From Pseudovirgaria hyperparasitica (Eukaryota; Ascomycota; Dothideomycetes; Acrospermales; Acrospermaceae), in the NCBI RefSeq assembly GCF_010093815.1, contig NW_022985568.1:84201-148200 (forward strand): DNA of 64,000 bases, given 5' to 3'. The stretch's first letter is position 1; each line of letters opens with the position of its first letter. The position numbers and the translations under genes were made by a program. Positions 37,376 to 48,733 of the stretch are shown here, piece after piece. The notes beneath the pieces were generated by a model. The model was not told the origin of the DNA and searched no databases. It saw only the letters and a list, made by a program, of their open reading frames with translations.

Positions 37376-39424
37376 TTAATCATAGCCTATGATTATAGCA
37401 TCAGATAGCTTAGCCCCTGTCCTCTTTGTTCTTGTGCGATCCAGGGGTGCAGACTCAGGTCTGTGTGGAGGAGAAATGTGGAAATGATCCTGATCATGCC
37501 CACGCATCAACTGGCTGGAAGAAGCATTTCCCCTATGCGGAGTGACTGGCAGACAGCGTTTCTTCTTGGGCGAAGTATTTTCGTCATCGGAGGTCAAGTC
37601 AATGACATTTCGTCCGCCTAAGCACGCGGCCGGCTCCTCGTCCGGACGGCTCTTCAATACCCCTATACATGCGAGGAACAGAGCCTTTGCAGCAACTGGC
37701 GGGAACGCATTACCTATTTGTACTCGAATTTCCGTCTTAGAGCCAGCGAACTGATGTCTCATTGGGAAACCTTGGAGGCACGCTGCTTCCCGGATAGTGA
37801 ACTGTCTGTGCTGGTCGTAGTTTGCGTCTGGCCCACTAGTCGTCATACATGAACGGAGCCCTCGCGATCTATCAGCAACTGGCATATTCCTGGCTGGTTC
37901 GTGGGTCGAGAGTGAATCTCCGCGGGGGATGCCCCGTATTGCTTGATCGATAGAAACGAGCGTCCGAAGGCCACTGCCTGCTTCTCCGTGTGTCGGTGCT
38001 GGCCACGATGGCATCGTGGCGCCATGCCTTCTCATCTATTAGTTTGGTTTGATGATTTTAACTTATACACTTACTTAACAGCCACCATCAATAATCTAGG
38101 TCGCGATTGCTGAGGAAGTCCAAATTCTGCCAGGTTTTCCCTTCTCCACTGCACATCGTACCCACTGTCATGTATCTGCGCCACAAGGCTTTTGAAATAG
38201 TCAAGGTGCCGATTCATCAGCCCAGCTGTTTCCTCGAGGGTCACGATACGAGGTTCAATCGCTTTGATAAGCATACCGACGGAGAATATTGCTGCGGTAT
38301 TTTTGTCATCATGACGTCCCTCTCTAGTGTGCGCCGGGCTAAAGTACTGGCATGGCGGGCTCATGTGGACGTGGTCGATTTGCCCTTTGTGTTGTTCGGC
38401 GAACCGTTGAATGAACTCAGAAACGTCCATACAGTAGTGCTGACTACTTGGGAAGTTTGCTTTGAAGCTCTCAATCTTCGTTGCATCAATGTCAACGCCA
38501 CCCATGATAGTGTACCCGGCTGCTCTTGCTCCGGCTGATGCACCTCCAGCACCACAAAAGACGTCGAGAAAGATGTAGCTTGATCTTTGGGAGACGATTG
38601 TACGTGCTATTTCTAGAATGGATCGAAAGGATCCACCTAAAGGCCTTACGGACTGGACTTGACGCTGTGAAGCGTTCTTGTAAAGATTTATTCTGGTAAA
38701 TCGCGCAGTAAGTCTGGCGAAATGCGTTATGTAATGGCGATCGTCATTGTTATTCTTTCTGTAATATACGGCATCGTCACCATGCCTCCACGACTCCAAG
38801 GGATATGGTCGTGTTGTGATGACCAAATCTCTCTTCTTCATTACGGTCCGGGCGTCCACCTCAATTTGGCCCTGGACCTCCTCAGGCCTTGGATCATTAA
38901 TATCAATGTCCATATCACAAAACACCTCATTCAGCCATGCTGTGGTCACGATTCCACGATAGTGCTTCGACCTACGGAATCTTAAACCACGGAAGAAGAC
39001 AATCGGCGGTGCCCCTCCATCAGATTCTGTGGTATCAAATACGATGTCATGAATCTTGAGGAAGTCTGACTCGTTAACTGAATCGGAACTATCCATTCTC
39101 TGAAATTCAACGCAATCATTGACTACCACAATTTCCCCGTTGTCTAACCGGAAATTTGTAATGCTGATCTTGGGATATTGGATTGGTCCATTGCGTTGGA
39201 CCGTTTGTGGTACGTTCGCGCTGAAGTGGGTGTCTTCAAGTTCGTCTCCCAGGTCGTCACAAAGTTCGAGGCCTGTAAATGCCTGTGCTGTTGCTGCGCT
39301 TGAGTCAGCTAACCAATGCACTAACGTAGCAAACTCAAGGGATTTACTCACCAGTGACGTCGTCAAGGTCTATCGGACGATCCGCAGACCCATTTTGTAC
39401 ACTCATGTGCCTAAATCCAGGCAT
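37376..39424 (-). CDS. rid: RID/Masc1-type C5-cytosine DNA methyltransferase
   Basis: Nuclear DNA methyltransferase homologue needed for repeat-induced point mutation (RID in Neurospora) or premeiotic methylation (Masc1 in Ascobolus). Exons are 39352-39424, 38075-39293 and 37376-38030 (648 residues). Motif I is FLDVFCGAGGASAGARAAG. The catalytic loop (motif IV) is HMSPPCQYFSPAH, with Cys at about residue 339. Motif VI reads TLEETAG instead of the usual ENV, motif VIII is EFGLPQQSRPRLLMVAVK, and motif X contains VQIGNAFPP. The SPPC-x-YFSPAH loop and altered motif VI fit the RID/Masc1 branch rather than DIM-2. The N-terminal half holds a BAH-like region. The C-terminal tail is basic with a short acidic DLTSDDE stretch. 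The second intron acceptor is GATGAG; a nearer TAG would give a stop. Confidence 0.92.
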
Positions 39425-40611
39425 CTTGGATTTGAACGATCGATGTAGGCGCTATAAAGGGAAGGCAGAGAAGTAGGTAGACAAGAGAAAAAAATAAAGT
39501 AGGTTTTAAGACGGTTTCACGTTGACGGTGAGAGTGAATAGATTTGACTGAGCGGATGGTCAACGGCGATAGCCATGAAGTGAATTGCGTCAATCCAAGT
39601 GATTGACCTCGAAAAAGCCAGGCTTTGAAAATGGAAACATAATAGACACATGAAATTGTGAGAACAAATGAGATTGGCAGTGTAATTCCAACATTACCTT
39701 GCACTTCACTGTGTAAGTTTTTATCACAGCAATACGTCAAAGGCCATGTAGCGCTGTACAGCACATACTTTATGATAGACTCAAAGTTACATCACCAGGC
39801 AACCATGTGGTCTCGTTGCCAGTACGCGATTAGTGCTCATTTGAGACCGGGTGCAGCTTCGAGTTCACGTTCGATTTGTCGAATTGAGATGTCAGTCCTG
39901 AATCATAGTTATTGCATGTGTATGGAGACAGAGCCGATGTGATTAGATATATTCCTCGGTTACGGAGTGATATGTGTAAATGAGTGAGGATCACGAGGTC
40001 TCTAGAGAATGACTGCAAGGCCGAAGTAGGCGCGAGAGCAGACGCCATACCGCAGTCCGTTAGTAGGTGCAACCAATCAAGCAACGGCAAATTTTGATCG
40101 CAACACTGGAACCATTCTATATCTTCCCGGGCGAACTTCAACGTCCTAGAAATCCTAAACAATGGGCTTCCTGCACTTTTTGAATCTTGTCTCTCGCCTT
40201 GCTCAAGGGGACTTCTCTGCCTTTGCGCAGGACCGTCTGCACCGTTTTCCACAGCTTCAGGTTCCACATTGACGTTATTGCGCCCCTCCGCAGCATCCCA
40301 CTTCGCGACGGTCACCAGAGATTTTTTTGCACATCGCCTGTGGCTCTACATATTCACACCAGGCCCGGAGCACTATCTAGCAGGATACATGTAAGTGTCC
40401 TTTGTCTGGGTTCTAGATTTTCATATGATGTTTTCAAATATTATAGATGTTAGACTTCCAACGCCAAAAGCGTATGCGGAGAAATTCCTTTCTGATATAT
40501 AATGTTTGCTCATTGGATCACGCCTCAGCACTATCGTAGCCAAAGCTGACTTCTGTATCTCATACAGATCCAAACATACTTTAGTTACAGTGTTACAGCC
40601 TTGACTACACC
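39425..40611. other. Intergenic between RID and ADE4
   Basis: Holds both divergent promoters. One 161-codon open frame on the minus strand (39830-40315) is listed separately as doubtful. Confidence 0.4.
39830..40315 (-). CDS. Doubtful 161-residue open frame
   Basis: A single-exon frame beginning MTVAKWDAAEGRNN, hydrophilic and Gln/Glu-rich for 60 residues and then mixed. It contains WFQCCDQNLPLLDWLHLL. No domain, signal peptide or family is recognised. It lies in the ADE4 promoter region on the opposite strand. The length and composition are compatible with a gene or with chance. Confidence 0.22.
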   Translation of the reverse strand: MTVAKWDAAEGRNNVNVEPEAVENGADGPAQRQRSPLEQGERQDSKSAGSPLFRISRTLKFAREDIEWFQCCDQNLPLLDWLHLLTDCGMASALAPTSALQSFSRDLVILTHLHISLRNRGIYLITSALSPYTCNNYDSGLTSQFDKSNVNSKLHPVSNEH

Positions 40612-42498
40612 ATGTGTGGCATCATTGCCGTAATCCACGGCGACCCGGCATCCACTTCAGCTGCCGTTGAAATCCATGATGCCCTATACCTCCTACAACA
40701 CCGTGGACAAGATGCATGTGGCATCGCGACATGTGGATCTGGAGGGCGATTCTACCAATGCAAAGGCAATGGTATGGCCTCAAGAGTCTTCCATGACGGT
40801 GCGCGTGTCGCCGATCTTCCGGGATGGATGGGCTTGGGACATCTCCGATATCCCACTGCTGGTAGCAGCGCAAACTCGGAAGCCCAGCCGTTCTATGTGA
40901 ACAGTCCCTATGGTATCTGTTTCACACACAACGGGAATCTGATCAACGCTCCTGAGCTTACCCGATTCTTGGATCAAGAGGCCCATCGACATATTAATAC
41001 AGAGAGCGATAGTGAGCTCATGCTCAACGTTTTTGCAAGCGAACTGAATGAGACCGGAAAGGCTCGTATCAACGCCAATGATTGTTTTGCAGCTCTTGAG
41101 AGGATGTATCAAAAATGCGTCGGTGGCTGGGCTTGCACAGCAATGCTTGCAGGTATGCAGAGTAGACGCACAATCAAGCCAATGCTGATGTGTTCACAGG
41201 TTTTGGCTTGATTGGTTTCCGGGATCCATACGGCATTCGTCCTATGGTACTTGGCTCTAAACCCTCCGATACTGGTCACGGGAAAGATTACATGATGGCC
41301 TCTGAGTCTGTGGCATTGGTCCAGTGTGGGTATAAAGACTTTTTCGACATTAAGCCCGGACAAGCTGTTATCATCGAAAAAGGAAAAGAGCCCGTCTTTC
41401 ATCAGGTTCACAAGCAGCTTGGATACGCTCCCGACATCTTTGAATATGTCTATTTCGCGCGACCTGATACGATTATCGATGGTATTGATGTAGATGAAAG
41501 CAGACGCAATATGGGCTTCAAGCTCGCAGAAACCATCAAGAAGCAACTTGGCTCTAAGACGTTGGAAGAGATCGACGTGGTTATGCCAATACCCGAAACA
41601 TCGATCACATCTGCGTTGTGTGTTGCTGAAGCTTTGAATAAACCATACTGTCAAGGTTTCGTGAAGAATAGATACATCTTTAGAACCTTCATTATGCCTA
41701 GTCAGAAGCTGAGGCAGAAGGGTGTTAGAGCTAAGCTCAACCCTATGAAGAAGAAATTCGACGGCAAGAACGTGCTCCTGGTAGATGACAGCATCGTCCG
41801 TGGGACTACAAGTCGGGAGATCGTGCTGATGGCTCGTGAAGCCGGCGCCAGAAAGGTCTACTTTTCTAGCTGCGCGCCTCCTATCACGTAAGTCCTTCCT
41901 ATACCTCCACTGGTATACAAGGGTAACATTGTCTAGCAATGCGCACATATACGGCATCGATCTCGCATCTAGCTCTGAGCTGATCGCTCATCATCGATCA
42001 TCCTCGGATATATCGCGCATCATTGGCGCTGACGATGTCATCTACCAGTCCCTCCCTGACCTGGTATCCGCATGTGCGGCACTATCTCCTCGCGACCCTG
42101 CAACCCAGAATTTCGAAGTCGGTGTGTTCTGTGGCAAGTACGTGACTCCAGTAGATGATGAGTACTTTGAGCACCTCGAACGCGTCCGAGGCGAGAGTAA
42201 GAAGATGAAAATCAGAGAGCAGGCGAAGGATGCTGTTCTTCATGGAACTGCAGGTGAGAAAGAACTTCGCATGGCCGCAAAAGGTGTGGAGGTAGACAAA
42301 CATGGTAATGTTGTACCTTTGCACGGTACTGATGAGTCCTGGGTCCAAGGTCAAACAGACCAGGTCGCAGTCGGACCCACTACGACGAAAAGGTCAAATG
42401 AGTTCCACGCTGAACGCAAGCGGAAAAACAGCGATGAGTCAGCGAAGGTCAAGAACACGCAGGATTTAAGCCTCCATAACTTCAATGACCATCCGTGA
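40612..42498 (+). CDS. ADE4: Amidophosphoribosyltransferase
   Basis: Commits PRPP to purine synthesis: PRPP plus glutamine gives phosphoribosylamine; cytosolic. Exons are 40612-41152, 41200-41887 and 41937-42498 (596 residues). The N-terminus [10 protein letters not shown] places the Ntn-hydrolase nucleophile Cys at position 2, which fixes the start. The glutaminase domain continues with [24 protein letters not shown] and [10 protein letters not shown]. The phosphoribosyltransferase domain has [13 protein letters not shown], the PRPP-binding loop, at about residue 371. [19 protein letters not shown] bridges the first intron. The last ~80 residues are a charged, variable fungal extension. It lies divergent to the RID gene with about 1.2 kb between. 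Confidence 0.97.
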
Positions 42499-42894
42499 GA
42501 GGTTCTACAGGTTTACACAGCGGACGTATGGAGGCGATACGGAGTTTCGGCTGCGATACAGGTCGTTAGGATGTTCTGTTTCGTTGTCCTTATTGCGTAT
42601 GTGTGATACTGCTTGGGAGGATACTTTGCATGAAAAGTTGTATACTGCTTAGAGGTCCCAACATACAGCGGACTTCACAGCCGCGCTTTATATATACCCC
42701 TACCATACTCTCATTCTCTTGACAGACTTGGAGCTATGTCAGCAGCTCCTCTACACGAAATGTGCATTACGTATCGGGACTCCGCTGCCAAACATGCAAA
42801 GTTGACAGAGTCTACGTGGTACATCGATACAATTCTCGCTCCTCGTTATGTATGTACACTTCTGACACTATAGGAACCATGAAAACGCTCGCCA
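42499..42894. other. Intergenic, convergent ADE4 and AlaX 3' ends
   Basis: About 400 bp between convergent genes; nothing else seen. Confidence 0.4.
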
Positions 42895-43800
42895 TCAGAA
42901 CACCGCATATGAAACCCTACATATACCTGATTTCCTCGCAATCTTGCGAATCTCAATCCTGCCCACATCACTTGTCCGCGGTAAATGCGTCCCTCCACAC
43001 GGATAACTTCCCACGCCCTCGATCTCTACCGCCCTCAACAACCCACTCGTATCCCCATCCGCCCTGTTACCTGCAAGCATATCTTCCAATCCCTCACATC
43101 CGCCCTGGCACTTCTCTCGCATAGTCTCCACATTCCACCAATGTATATATACCGCAGTGTCTTTCGTCCCGAGTTCGTTTGCTCGTGCTTCGATGGCGGA
43201 TTTATATTCTGATGGAATCGTGCCTTTGAACTCGACGTTTGCGGACCCGGGAACATGCGACGCTTTGCCGTCGATTAGGCCTGCGGATGGTAGTATCTGG
43301 TGCGCTGCAAGGGCAAGGATGTGACCGGCGGTGTGCCAGCGAGAATGAAGAGCTCGTTTTGCGGCATCAATTTCTTGTATGAGAGGGCTTGAGGGTTGGA
43401 AAGACGGTGTGGCGAGGGGGAAAGTGCCGAGGTGCAGAATGCGCGTGGGTTTCGTTACTGAGGAGCGCACAAGGGAGACGACGAATGAGGAGCGTTCGGG
43501 ATCGCGGATGGTGCCGGTGTCGGCGGGCTGGCCGCCGCCTTGAGGGTAGAAGATTGTGCGATCCGTGGTGAGTATGTAGGAGTCTGCAGGAGGAGATTTG
43601 AAGAGGGCTTGGTCAAGTTCAGGGATAGATGAGAACGGGGTGAGGGATGTGAGGGTTGAGGAGAGGATGTGGATGGAGGCGTCGTGGAGGTAAACGCTGC
43701 TGGGCGAGGGTATTGTGGGAGCTTGGTCCTAAAGAAGAATCAGTCAGTACGAAAGATTTTGCTTGAGTTGAGTACTTACAGTCATTGTTCTTAGGCGCAT
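42895..43800 (-). CDS. AlaX-type alanyl-tRNA editing protein
   Basis: Hydrolyses Ser- or Gly-tRNA-Ala formed by mistake, acting in trans as a free-standing editing domain; cytosolic. Exons are 43780-43800 and 42895-43728 (284 residues). It carries TIFYPQGGGQPADTGTI, RWHTAGHIL with the HxxxH zinc pair, and SYPCGGTHLPRTSDVG with the Cys and His ligands. This set is the complete zinc site of the AlaX/AlaRS editing domain. The N-terminal GGGQPADTG block marks the AlaX-M type. The first exon has only seven codons (MRLRTMT), so the start rests on the splice: a GTAAGT donor at 43779 and a TTTAG acceptor at 43729. It is head-to-head with the NAC-beta gene, 518 bp apart. Confidence 0.9.
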
Positions 43801-44318
43801 ACAGTTGTTCTGGATACAAGGTGAGAGGAAACGCGGATTCTAGCTAATGGAAGTGAGCGCCAGAGAGTTGTAAGGTACATCTAGTCTCATTCATTTGCAG
43901 GTAGGCACGTTCTGCCGAATAGCTACACCTTATATGTACACATTGTAAGGTTCCAATTGAGCATCGTTGACTCACTTATTCGACATGCTTCCTGCCGTAT
44001 CATACGAATTAGATGTTTACCAAAGGGCGCGGTGTGACGTGCAATAGACGTGGACTAATCTAACACAAACTTTAGCGAGTCTGCCCACACACGAAATTCG
44101 GGTCAATCTCGGTGATCACTTGCGATTCCGCAGCTCTCCCACGATAGGACTACTCACGACTCTCACCTCGATCTGTCGACTTTGAAGCCCTTCATACTCG
44201 TCCTATCCTTCCCGCTATCCCATATAGCTAGCCTTGACCTGGTACATCCAACCAGAAGGCCCTGTTCGAGACTCCGCAAGTGACAGCCTCTCCTCGCATC
44301 ACCTCACACTCCGCCATC
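43801..44318. promoter_or_regulatory. Divergent promoter, AlaX and NAC-beta
   Basis: 518 bp shared by two head-to-head genes. No clear TATA box was found. Close to NAC-beta the + strand becomes CT-rich (TCTCACCTCGATC, CCTCTCCTCGCATCACCTC), usual for highly expressed fungal genes. Confidence 0.45.
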
Positions 44319-45097
44319 ATGGATCAGGCAAAGCTTGCTAAGATGCAAGCGTCGGTGCGCATTGGTAAGTAATTTGCTATAGAACTCCAATAGACATCTT
44401 CTTTCCAACATTTTCATGAATGCTGACATGATATAGGGTAAGCCTTCTCATTTTTATGTCGTAGCTCGGGTCGAGCTTCCGCACACGATACAACCATCCT
44501 ATGATACTGTCGCACACCAGACAGCTATAAGAGTGTGAGCATTACTGACGCGATCCCGCAGCGGCAAAGGCACACCGCGTCGTAAGGTCAAGAAGGTCAG
44601 CCGGACCGGTGGAACCGACGACAAGAAGCTACAAGGAGCATTGAAGAAACTCAATGTGCAACCAATTCAAGCAATCGAGGAAGTCAACATGTTCAAGAGC
44701 GATGGAAATGTTATTCACTTTTCAGCACCAAAAGGTACGCCTGTCTCATGTCCCAAACCACCAGACAGCAGAGCTGTTCCCCAAACTCCGAAACTTTTGC
44801 TATCAAAACAACCTGTTCGTCCATACCCCAGCCCTAACATGACTTCTAGTACATGCATCTGTTCCATCAAACACCTTCGCTATTTATGGCAACGGTGAGG
44901 ACAAGGAGCTGACCGAACTCGTCCCTGGAATCCTAAACCAGCTGGGTCCCGACTCGCTGGCATCACTGCGCAAACTCGCGGAGAGCTACCAAAGCATGCA
45001 GAAAGAGAAGGGTGAGGGCAAGGATGACGATGACGATGATGACATCCCAGACCTTGTAGCGGGGGAGACCTTCGAGGGCAAGAATGAAGTAGAATAA
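44319..45097 (+). CDS. EGD1: Nascent polypeptide-associated complex beta subunit
   Basis: Ribosome-associated chaperone subunit that pairs with NAC-alpha at the tunnel exit. Exons are 44319-44364, 44437 (one nucleotide), 44562-44734 and 44850-45097, totalling 468 nt and 155 residues. The start [19 protein letters not shown] is the family N-terminus. PRRKVKKV is the ribosome-binding RRKxxKK motif. The NAC domain follows, with [19 protein letters not shown] and [20 protein letters not shown]. The tail is acidic ([11 protein letters not shown]). The frame across VRIG/GKG closes only if the lone G at 44437 is spliced in between introns 44365-44436 (GTAAGT...ATAG) and 44438-44561 (GTAAGC...GCAG). 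Without it the rest is out of frame. The gene itself is certain; the one-base exon is the simplest reading. Confidence 0.93.
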
Positions 45098-45793
45098 GCT
45101 TGAGCAGGTCCAAAGCCGAAAAAATTGCAGTCAAGGACTCGTGGGTATAACTATGAAAATGAAAAAGGCCGATATCGAGCTTCTCATCTCTTTGGCGATT
45201 TATGGCGGACTGGATTGGAACGGAGGTTCCGCAGATAGCACCTCTTTTGTAACCAGCAATTAAGCAATAGGACTCCTCGATGAGGTCCAATGTAAGTACC
45301 TCCTTGCTCTCTGTCCTAATGTGTCGTACTTGAGCATACCAGCAGCACACAGCTGTCGACACGTGTAGAAGAGCTCCCGAACCAGCAAAGATTACCAGAA
45401 AAATGATTTTATTCTGCCCCAAACCCGAGAATCTGAGATGCAGCACTCCCAGAAGCAATCGCTCAACCTGGCAGTGTTTCAGGTGGGGCTGAGCACACAT
45501 GCGCCAAAGTTGCAATCCTGGTGCCTAAATCCTGAGGTGTGCGTTTTGGGGGGGGGCGGTGTACTTCTACTCACCTCTAGTCCTCCCCTCAAACTACTCT
45601 GGTTAATCTGGTTTGTCACTTAGTTTTGCTACCGGTAAGGTGAAAGTCGAGGAGTGCCATTTCCTTGACGTCTCATATGGACTTTTTTCCATTCATCAGA
45701 GCGTATATTGTGTCTAATTGCATTCAAAGCATTTAGTAATCACTCATAGCACGCTGTTACTAAATCACGTTCAGTATTGAGGAATTTGGAAAA
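45098..45793. other. Intergenic
   Basis: About 700 bp between NAC-beta and the RBR gene. It contains a short G-run at 45549-45557. No gene seen. Confidence 0.4.
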
Positions 45794-46951
45794 ATGTCGA
45801 GAGTACAGCAGCTACGGCTGCGCTTCGAGAAAGGAAATGAGTCGCAAATTACACCTAGAAATGTAATCTTTCCGTCGTCAGAGCGTTCGATATTGCGAGA
45901 CGTACTCATATCTGCGCACGGTTTTCAAAAACCGAACAGACAGGAAATCCCAATCATACGTGGGCAGACCCAGCGACAGCCAGTGAGGATATCACAGCAT
46001 ATTGTACCATCCGACTCATACAACATTAAAGCAACTACCGCTGTATCAACACAGCAGCCATTGCCGCCATTAGCACCAAGGATACCTCTTAATCCAGTCA
46101 GAAGCAGGATACAAAACCTCGAAGGGATCCTGCAGAAAGAAACTCGTGCGCTTGTAGAGCACAAGGTTCAAAATGAGAAGCTTCTGTGCAACAAGAGTGA
46201 AGCCGTGGTGCGGCGGCAGAGTTACGCGAAGGAGCGGATGAGACGAGAGCTGGAAGAAAGGGAAGCTCGCCGGCGGTGGTGCGTCTCATGTTTCGAAGAG
46301 GCAGATATGAGTGACATGGTCGAGGCTCCATGCCGACACTGGTACTGCCCAGGTTGTCTATCAGGTAGAGAATCAACTTTTCCGTTCTGGCAGGGGTCAG
46401 CTGACTCAAGGCAGAAGCATTCACGATTTCTCTGACATGCCGCCGCGAATTCCGCTGCTGCTCTATTCCTGCCCCTATCAGTCTTTTACCATCTCCGCCG
46501 TCCAACATATTTGTGTCGCGCTACAACGATCTCGTTTTGGAGCTCAGCACGCCTAATCCATTATACTGCCATAATAGACGCTGCAGCGCTTTCTTACCAC
46601 CTTATCTTCTATTCGGACCCGACATAGCTCACTGCGTAAAATGTTACGCGCAGACGTGTCGACATTGTAGAGGCAGAGCGCATACGGCGACTGTGTGCGC
46701 ACATGATGTTTCCATGAATATGGCGATCCAATTAATAGACAAGGAGGGCTGGAAGAGCTGTCCTACGTGTCGAAATGTAGTGGAAAGGAGCGGAGGTTGC
46801 TTGCATATTACTTGTCGATGTATGACGGTGAGCGTCCTCGATCTGCTATGGATGCCAATAGACGTGCTGTTGACAAAGCGTATAGGAATTTTGTTATCGT
46901 TGTGGTGGGCCGTGGAAAGATTGTGAGAGTAGTTGCGGTGACAATCAGTAA
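45794..46951 (+). CDS. RBR (RING-IBR-RING) E3 ubiquitin ligase
   Basis: Transfers ubiquitin by a RING/HECT hybrid mechanism. Exons are 45794-46364, 46415-46827 and 46886-46951 (349 residues). RING1 starts at WCVSCFEEADMSDMVEAPC and continues RHWYCPGCLSEAFTISL across intron 1. The IBR holds YCHNRRCSAFL, HCVKCYAQTCRHCRGRAH and VCAHD. RING2 reads CPTCRNVVERSGGCLHITC, where the Cys of GGC is the expected catalytic residue, and then TEFCYRCGGPWKDC across intron 2. The protein stops soon after RING2. The N-terminal ~130 residues are low complexity with a coiled-coil-like charged segment before RING1. Similar short RBR proteins are numerous in ascomycetes; the substrate cannot be inferred. Confidence 0.9.
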
Positions 46952-47236
46952 CTAAAGTGGTAAGCAATTCCAATCTTCCCGAGACAAGTTGGACAGGAGG
47001 TCCCCTTCCAGAGCTTAGCTATTGGGGCATCTTCCTGGTTATAAACCTATGGGTCTTTCTTGAGACATGCAACAACACTGTATGGGTGCTCATTCCAATT
47101 CATGTCTTTCAATGATTGCTACGCACACAACAAAATTACGCATGTCTTTGTCTTGAATACCAGTAGATATCTACATTTACAGTTCATGACCACGCAGCAA
47201 CAGTCCTAATCTATAAGACTTTCACTACTAATACGA

Positions 47237-48733
47237 CTAGTGTGCGACACCTGAAATATACAACTGGTGGCCTTTCCAGTTCCCGTCTCCGCCCCACTTA
47301 TCATATGAGCCATAATCGCAATAGAATAAGACGTTTCCAAGCCCTTCAACACAGTTCTTCACTGTCTGCGTCTTCTCTTCTTCGGTATAACCCTTGGCTT
47401 GGTTGTAGTCCGTGACCACGCCTTGGATCTGGACGAGCTTTTTGCTCTCGTATGGGAATTTGCCGTCCAAGGGATATTGCACTTGCATACTGGCTCTGGA
47501 ATCGTAGTACACGTATCCACCATCCACTATCCACTCCTTACAAAACCGTTCGATACTCGGCTGAACATCTCCTTGCTGAAATTGGAAGTTAGACTTGGTG
47601 TTGTCATAGCACGCCAAGTTCGCAGGTTTATTAGGCTCGGGATCAGACGGAGGATCTGAGGGAGTATCCGAGCCCGGATTTGAGAGTAGCTCTTGAATCG
47701 CAGCTTGTACAGCAGCCGCGTCACCATACGACGCAAACCCTGTGAATGGCTCGGCCCCATAGCAGTAGCAATCCTTCCAGAGATTGTCATGTGCTGTAAG
47801 CTATTGATAGTATTAGTCGGGCTCGACCTGAGATAGGAGGTTTGCATACCCCAGTACACTTGCCGCTGTCTCCAGATTGGGGCCCACCACATTCGTTGCA
47901 TTGCAACACAGGATCCTCTTTAGTTTCCGCTGGACACTTCCTTTTGCACGGGCCTAGAGTATAACTCAGTTAGAGTCATAAGTAAAATGGAGGGACTGAA
48001 CGTACATTTCTCACCAACGGTGCAAACGTCGCTATCGTCACCTTTGCAGTCCGACGCTGGGCAGTCTCGCTGTGGCTTTGCTGTACACTTCTCGAATTCC
48101 TGTAAAAAGGGGTTCGGCAGCTTCTGTGCCAAAGGTGCGTGCGCAGTCAATTCCAGACCCATCCAGAAGTTGGCTGCAATCAATGCGACCGGGATCGCCA
48201 GCAGTCCAACACCGACAACACCGGCGGCCACAGCTCCAATAGCTCCAATGCCTATGGTGATCTCAACAGAGAGAAAGTCTGGCATGGGCAAGTCTCCTGG
48301 GCCTCTTTTCTGATTGCCAGCTAATGCATCATTGAGACGCTTCTGGAGATCCGGCGATATGACTAGCGAATACTCGTCCTGATCATTCACTTTTCCAGTA
48401 AAGATAGCAACGTGTGCTGTAGCAGTCTCAGTGCCAGACGAAAGTACTGTTAAATAGTCTTGGTTCTATACAAGCGTTAATCAGGGCCAGAGCGTGTTTT
48501 CCGGCTGGTTGGCTCACTGGACCTATGAATTCTGTACTTCCACCCTCTAATTTCAAGTATTTGGGGTCCAATGGACCTTTTATTTGGTAGTCCGGGACTT
48601 GGAAGGGCTGTTGTTGACGCTTATCGATCGCAACAGTGGGGGTTTGCAAAGTAGGCGCATTGGTGACAGCAGTCGCAGCGACAACAGAGGCCCATGTAAG
48701 GTAATTAAGAAGCCTAAACAGCTTGATGGTCAT
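47237..48733 (-). CDS. Secreted or membrane Cys-rich protein, unknown
   Basis: Exons are 48518-48733, 48015-48465, 47850-47953 and 47237-47800 (444 residues). The N-terminus MTIKLFRLLNYLTWASVVAA is a clear signal peptide. A possible Kex2-type site follows (AIDKR, near residue 37). A glycine-rich hydrophobic segment in exon 2 (VEITIGIGAIGAVAAGVVGV and the next ~15 residues) could span a membrane. A Cys-rich block in exons 2-4 contains CTAKPQRDCPASDC, PCKRKCPAE, CNECGGPQSGDSGKC and DCYCYG. A Pro/Asp/Ser spacer then leads to a C-terminal domain ending in YCDYGSYDKWGGDG. I recognise no family. An ATG 15 codons upstream is in frame but would bury the signal peptide. It is head-to-head with a secreted zinc-site protein. 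Confidence 0.75.
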
